Below are positions 29,950 to 33,470 of a DNA stretch of 33,470 bases, one piece after another; the first letter of the stretch is position 1, and every line of letters begins with the position of its first letter. Source of the stretch: Citreimonas sp042096055 (GTDB lineage: Bacteria; Pseudomonadota; Alphaproteobacteria; Rhodobacterales; Rhodobacteraceae). The translations under genes and the position numbers were made by a program. Under the pieces are notes generated by a model. That model did no database searches. It saw only the letters and a list, made by a program, of their open reading frames with translations, and was not told where the DNA came from. The DNA lies in contig NZ_JBELMH010000034.1 of NCBI RefSeq assembly GCF_042096055.1, forward strand, positions 1-33,470. The letters run 5' to 3'.

Positions 29950-30846
29950 ATGACCATTCACGCGCGGATCCTGGGTGCCGCCGCCGGTGGCGGTCTGCCG
30001 CAATGGAATTGCGGATGCCCGAACTGCGAGGCGGCGCGCCGGGGCGTGATCCCGTCGCAGACCCAGTCCTCGCTTGCCGTCAGCGGCGACGGCGAGAACT
30101 GGGCGATCCTGAACGCCTCGCCCGATATCCGGATACAGATGGCCGCGGCGCCGCAGCTGCACCCGACGGGCCTGCGGACGCTGCCGTTGCGGGCGGTTCT
30201 CGTCACCAACGGCGACATCGACCACGTGGCGGGCCTTCTGACGCTGCGCGAGACTCAGCCCTTCGCCCTGTTCGCGACGCCCGAGATCCACGATGTGCTG
30301 GCCGCGAACCCCATGTTCGACGCGCTGCGGCCGGACGCGGTGCGCCGCGAACGAATTCGGCTCGACGCGCCCTTTGACGTCGCCCCCGGCCTGCGCGCCA
30401 CGCTCTACCCGGTGCCGGGCAAGGTGCCGCTCTACATGGAGGGCGCCACGGTCGAGACCGGCCTGATCGGCGAGCAGACCGTCGGCGTCCGGCTCGAAGC
30501 GGGTGGAACGGTCGCACATTACGTGCCCGGCTGCGCCGCGCTGACCGACGATCTGCGCGCGCGTCTGGCGGGCGCCGACGCAGTGTTCTTCGACGGCACG
30601 CTGTGGCGTGACGACGAGATGATCCGCGCCGGGCTGGGGCAGAAGACCGGCGCCCGCATGGGCCACATGTCGATCAGCGGCCCGGATGGGTCGATCACCG
30701 CCTTCGCCGGGATGGATGTGGGTCGCAAGATCTTCGTCCACATGAACAACACGAACCCGGTGCTCGACCCGCGTGCACCCGAACGGGCCGAGGCCGAGGC
30801 CGCTGGCTGGACCGTGGGCCACGACGGAATGGAGATGACGCTTTGA
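29950..30846 (+). CDS. pqqB: PqqB, PQQ biosynthesis metallo-hydrolase-fold protein
   Basis: A 298-residue cytoplasmic protein with a metallo-beta-lactamase fold. It opens with L-G-A-A-A-G-G-G-L-P-Q-W-N-C-G-C-P-N-C, whose cysteines (C21, C23, C26) form the family zinc site. V-L-V-T-N-G-D-I-D-H-V-A-G-L-L is the variant active-site loop. PqqB hydroxylates the tyrosine of the cross-linked precursor (proposed role). The ATG at 29950 fits the conserved start; an upstream in-frame ATG inside pqqA is not used. It ends with a TTGA overlap on pqqC. Confidence 0.94.
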   Translation: MTIHARILGAAAGGGLPQWNCGCPNCEAARRGVIPSQTQSSLAVSGDGENWAILNASPDIRIQMAAAPQLHPTGLRTLPLRAVLVTNGDIDHVAGLLTLRETQPFALFATPEIHDVLAANPMFDALRPDAVRRERIRLDAPFDVAPGLRATLYPVPGKVPLYMEGATVETGLIGEQTVGVRLEAGGTVAHYVPGCAALTDDLRARLAGADAVFFDGTLWRDDEMIRAGLGQKTGARMGHMSISGPDGSITAFAGMDVGRKIFVHMNNTNPVLDPRAPERAEAEAAGWTVGHDGMEMTL

Positions 30847-31592
30847 CCGCCAGCAGGGAAGACTTCGAACAGCGGCTGCGCGCCATCGGCGCCGCGCGGT
30901 ACCACGATCTGCACCCGTTCCACGACCGGCTGCACGGCGGGCAGTGCACGATCGACGAGGTGCGTGCCTGGGTCATCAACCGCTACTACTACCAGCATTC
31001 GATCCCGATGAAGGACGCCGCCTTCATGTCGCGCGTCGAAAGCCCCGAACTGCGGCGCATCTGGCGCTCGCGGATGGAGGATCACGACGGCAAGGACGGC
31101 AACGAGGGCGGCATCTGGCGCTGGCTGCGCTTGGCCGAAGCGGTCGGGCTGGATCCCGACTACGTCGCCAGTTGCCAAGGCGTTCTGCCGGCGACCCGCT
31201 TCGCCGTCGATGCCTATGTCCGGTTCGTGCGGGAAAAGACCCTGCTCGAGGCAGTGGCCGCGTCGCTGACCGAGCTTTTCGCGCCGAAGATCCACGCCAA
31301 TCGGATCGAGGGGCTGCTGAAGAACTACGCCTTCGCCAACGACAGCGCGCTGAGCTACTTCCGCCACCGCCTGCAGGAGGCCCCCAAGGACGTCGCCTTC
31401 GGCCTGTCCTGGGTGCTCGACCACGCCGACACGCAGGAGCGGCAGGACATGGCCGCGAACGCTCTGATCTTCAAGACCGACGTGCTGTGGTCGCAGCTCG
31501 ACGCGCTGTGGGGCGCCTACGTCTCGCCCGCGCGCATTCCGCCGGGGGCCTGGCAGCCCGACACCGCCACCACGCTCGCGGCGGTTCGCTGA
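30843..31592 (+). CDS. pqqC: PqqC, pyrroloquinoline-quinone synthase
   Basis: A 249-residue oxidase that performs the last ring closure and oxidation to PQQ with oxygen and no metal. Family blocks are R-Y-H-D-L-H-P-F-H, V-I-N-R-Y-Y-Y-Q, and P-M-K-D-A-A-F, plus H-D-G near residue 82. The start is a TTG at 30843 overlapping the pqqB stop (TTGA). The first residues T-A-S-R-E-D-F-E-Q-R-L fit the family start, and no ATG lies nearby in the right place. Coupled translation with pqqB is likely. It shares TGATG with pqqD. Confidence 0.95.
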   Translation: MTASREDFEQRLRAIGAARYHDLHPFHDRLHGGQCTIDEVRAWVINRYYYQHSIPMKDAAFMSRVESPELRRIWRSRMEDHDGKDGNEGGIWRWLRLAEAVGLDPDYVASCQGVLPATRFAVDAYVRFVREKTLLEAVAASLTELFAPKIHANRIEGLLKNYAFANDSALSYFRHRLQEAPKDVAFGLSWVLDHADTQERQDMAANALIFKTDVLWSQLDALWGAYVSPARIPPGAWQPDTATTLAAVR

Positions 31593-31873
31593 TGGAGCGC
31601 GACGCGATCCCTGTTCTGCCGCGCGGGGTGCGCCTGCACTTCGATCGCGTGCGCGAGGTCTGGGTGCTGCTGGCGCCTGAACGGACGATCGTGCTCGACG
31701 CGATCGGCCACGCGGTGCTGTCCGAGATCGACGGCGTACGAGACTTCGGCCAGATCACCGCCACGCTCGCCGCGAAATACGACGCGCCCGAGGCGCAGAT
31801 TGCCGAGGACAGCGCCGGCTTCCTGCGCGCGCTGCGCGACCGCCGGTTCCTCGAGACGAAGGAGCGCGCATGA
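31592..31873 (+). CDS. pqqD: PqqD, PqqA-binding chaperone
   Basis: A 93-residue protein that binds the PqqA peptide and presents it to PqqE. Family blocks are P-R-G-V-R-L-H-F-D-x-V-R-E-x-W-V-L-L-A-P-E and D-A-I-G-H-A-V-L. It is separate from pqqC and pqqE here, whereas some methylotrophs fuse pqqC and pqqD. The ATG at 31592 overlaps the pqqC stop (TGATG) and the gene overlaps pqqE by four bases. Confidence 0.93.
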   Translation: MERDAIPVLPRGVRLHFDRVREVWVLLAPERTIVLDAIGHAVLSEIDGVRDFGQITATLAAKYDAPEAQIAEDSAGFLRALRDRRFLETKERA

Positions 31874-32961
31874 CCACCGTCACACCGCCTCTCGCCATGC
31901 TCGCCGAGCTGACGCATCGCTGTCCGCTGGCCTGCCCCTATTGCTCGAACCCGCTGGAGCTGACGCGGCAGGACCGAGAGCTGCCCACCGAGACCTGGAT
32001 CGACGTGTTCCGCCAGGCCGCGGATCTGGGCGTGCTGCAGCTGCACCTTTCGGGGGGCGAACCCGCCTCGCGCCGGGATCTCGTCGAGCTTGTCGGGGCG
32101 GCACGCGAGGCCGGGCTTTACACCAACCTCATCACGTCCGGGATCGGGCTGACCAGGCGCCGGCTCGAGGCGCTCGACGCCGTGGGACTCGATCACATCC
32201 AGCTGTCGCTGCAGGGCACCGACGCCGAGATGGCCGACGAGATCGGCGGCTACCGGGGCGGCTTCGCCCGCAAGTTGCAGGTCGCCGAATGGATCGGCGA
32301 GATCGGCTTTCCGCTGACGCTGAATGCGGTCCTGCACAGGCGCAACCTGCACCAGCTGCCCCGCGCGCTGCAGATGGCCGAGGAGATGGGCGCCCGCCGG
32401 ATCGAAGTGGCCACGGTGCAGTTCCACGGCTGGGCGATCCGCAATCGCGCCGCGCTGATGCCGACGCGCGAGCAGGCGCGCGAGGCCACGGCGATCGTCG
32501 CCGAGGCCCGCGCGCGGCTCAAGGGCCGGCTGGTCATCGATTACGTGCCGGCAGATTACCACGAGGATTATCCCAAGCGCTGCATGGGCGGCTGGGGCTC
32601 GACCGGGCTGAACGTCACCCCCGAGGGGCGCGTCCTGCCCTGCCACGCGGCCGAGACCATCCCGCATCTGCGCTTCGACACGGTCACCGACCGGCCGCTG
32701 CGCGAAATCTGGTACGACGGCGAGGCCTTCAACGCCTATCGCGGCACCGACTGGATGCAGGAGCCCTGCGCGTCCTGCGACCGCAAGACGGTCGATTTCG
32801 GCGGCTGCCGGTGCCAGGCGCTGGCGTTGGCCGGCGACGCGGCGGCCACCGACCCGGTCTGCCGCAAGTCGCCGCTGCGCGCCGAAGGCCGCGCGCTTGC
32901 GGCGGCCGAAAGCGCGCCTACGGATACGTTCGAGCCGCGTAGGATGCCGCAAGGCGTCTGA
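31870..32961 (+). CDS. pqqE: PqqE, PqqA peptide cyclase (radical SAM)
   Basis: A 363-residue radical SAM enzyme that joins the Glu and Tyr side chains of PqqA. The SAM cluster motif is C-P-L-A-C-P-Y-C (C18, C22, C25), followed by L-S-G-G-E-P. The SPASM region with auxiliary-cluster cysteines lies in the last third (C-M-G-G-W-G, L-P-C-H-A-A and a C-x-x-C ... G-G-C-R-C set). Length and motifs are complete. It is the last gene of pqqABCDE; no pqqF/G protease is in the window, so the peptide must be cut by another protein encoded elsewhere. Confidence 0.95.
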   Translation: MTTVTPPLAMLAELTHRCPLACPYCSNPLELTRQDRELPTETWIDVFRQAADLGVLQLHLSGGEPASRRDLVELVGAAREAGLYTNLITSGIGLTRRRLEALDAVGLDHIQLSLQGTDAEMADEIGGYRGGFARKLQVAEWIGEIGFPLTLNAVLHRRNLHQLPRALQMAEEMGARRIEVATVQFHGWAIRNRAALMPTREQAREATAIVAEARARLKGRLVIDYVPADYHEDYPKRCMGGWGSTGLNVTPEGRVLPCHAAETIPHLRFDTVTDRPLREIWYDGEAFNAYRGTDWMQEPCASCDRKTVDFGGCRCQALALAGDAAATDPVCRKSPLRAEGRALAAAESAPTDTFEPRRMPQGV

Positions 32962-32976
32962 CCCCGCCTCCGGTCT

Positions 32977-32992
32977 AAGCGGGTGACCGCTT
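32977..32992 (+). terminator. Hairpin after pqqE
   Basis: AAGCGG-GTGA-CCGCTT, a 6-bp stem with a GNRA tetraloop, 16 bases after the pqqE stop. It lacks a T tract, so it may stabilise the mRNA end more than terminate. Confidence 0.35.
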
Positions 32993-33100
32993 CGCTGCCA
33001 GGCGCGGCCGCCGCCGCGAGGCGGGCCCAACTGCTGGACAATTCCGCCTTCATGGTGTCGCACTAGGCCCACCACGCGCTTGACGAGGAGAGGACCAGCC

Positions 33101-33470
33101 ATGGACGGATCGCACCTGAAGCAGAGAACCGGCGGACAGGTCCTCGTCGACCAGCTTCTCGTCCATGGCGCGGATTGCGCCTATTGCGTGCCGGGCGAAA
33201 GCTATCTCGAGGTGCTCGATGCACTGCACGACGTGCGCGACCGCTTCACGCTCTACAACGCGCGTCACGAGGCCGGAGCGGCCGACATGGCGGAGGCCTA
33301 CGGCAAGCTGACCGGCAAGCCCGGCATCTGCATGGTCACGCGCGGGCCGGGCGCCTGCCACGCCGCCGTGGGCGTTCACATCGCGTTCCAGGACTCGACG
33401 CCGATGATCCTGCTTGTCGGGCAGGTCGGGCGCGATACGATGGACCGCGAAAGCTTTCAGGAGATCGACT
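33101..33470 (+). CDS. Thiamine-diphosphate-dependent enzyme, acetolactate synthase-like (3' cut by window)
   Basis: The first 123 residues show the N-terminal Pyr domain of a ThDP enzyme: T-G-G-Q-V-L-V-D-Q-L, then C-V-P-G-E-S-Y, N-A-R-H-E-A-G-A-A (the conserved glutamate that activates ThDP), A-E-A-Y-G-K-L-T-G and R-G-P-G-A-C-H. This is the acetolactate synthase / glyoxylate carboligase-like superfamily; the reaction cannot be set from the N-terminus. The ATG at 33101 follows GAGGAGAGGA. The 139-base space from pqqE contains the hairpin above, so it is probably a separate unit. Confidence 0.85.
   Translation, partial: MDGSHLKQRTGGQVLVDQLLVHGADCAYCVPGESYLEVLDALHDVRDRFTLYNARHEAGAADMAEAYGKLTGKPGICMVTRGPGACHAAVGVHIAFQDSTPMILLVGQVGRDTMDRESFQEID

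Noticed and set aside
1..33470. tRNA, rRNA, riboswitch, CRISPR, insertion sequence or attachment site
   Set aside because: I saw no cloverleaf, repeat-spacer array, transposase motif or terminal inverted repeats; nearly all space is coding, with intergenic regions below 240 bases.

Overview
The window is about 33.5 kb of high-GC DNA from an alphaproteobacterium, most likely a Rhodobacterales-type methylotroph. The case rests on the GC-rich coding style, the glutathione-linked formaldehyde genes (gfa, class III alcohol dehydrogenase, fghA), an XoxF-type lanthanide-dependent methanol dehydrogenase, and a full pqqABCDE operon. I see no rRNA, tRNA, CRISPR array, transposase or phage gene. Two runs of exactly 100 N (1728-1827 and 5972-6071) are scaffold gaps. 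The second is flanked by identical 55-bp sequences and is almost certainly an unmerged contig overlap inside one gene.

Layout. Positions 1-4133 hold ordinary flanking genes: the end of a ketopantoate reductase, a quinone-oxidoreductase-like dehydrogenase, a metallophosphoesterase cut by gap 1, a secreted beta-propeller protein and a FabMG-like protein. A minus-strand operon (9581 to 4157) carries a periplasmic binding protein and beta-propeller of the PQQ-associated ABC type (like the lut lanthanide-uptake genes of Methylorubrum), two small secreted proteins (one PepSY-like and very acidic), and a complete taurine/nitrate-type ABC transporter. A DUF3280-like gene (9738-10214) is divergent from it. 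A second minus-strand operon (16536 to 10235) encodes formaldehyde oxidation and methanol oxidation: class III alcohol dehydrogenase, S-formylglutathione hydrolase, a cytochrome c, XoxF, an XoxG-like cytochrome, XoxJ and a rhodanese-like CxxxCW protein.

Positions 16700-20304 hold the poorly understood 'quinoprotein relay' set: a fused SoxY-SoxZ-like carrier, a SoxH-like zinc hydrolase and three secreted proteins of unknown function. Positions 20301-24468 encode a regulatory module (LuxR response regulator, FIST sensor protein, hybrid histidine kinase). Then come gfa, the ATPase and permease of the PQQ-associated ABC system (divergent from gfa), a small cysteine-rich protein, an OmpR-type two-component system, pqqABCDE, and the start of a thiamine-diphosphate enzyme.

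How it fits together (inference). XoxF with PQQ and a lanthanide oxidises methanol in the periplasm and passes electrons to the XoxG-like cytochrome. Formaldehyde is captured by Gfa as S-hydroxymethylglutathione, oxidised by the class III dehydrogenase and hydrolysed to formate by FghA. The pqq genes make the cofactor, the two ABC systems and PepSY-like protein may handle lanthanide or a related ligand, and two signalling modules probably control expression. The least described parts are the SoxYZ/SoxH relay, the PepSY-like protein with its ABC neighbour, and a shared inverted repeat upstream of pqqA and the DUF3280-like gene.
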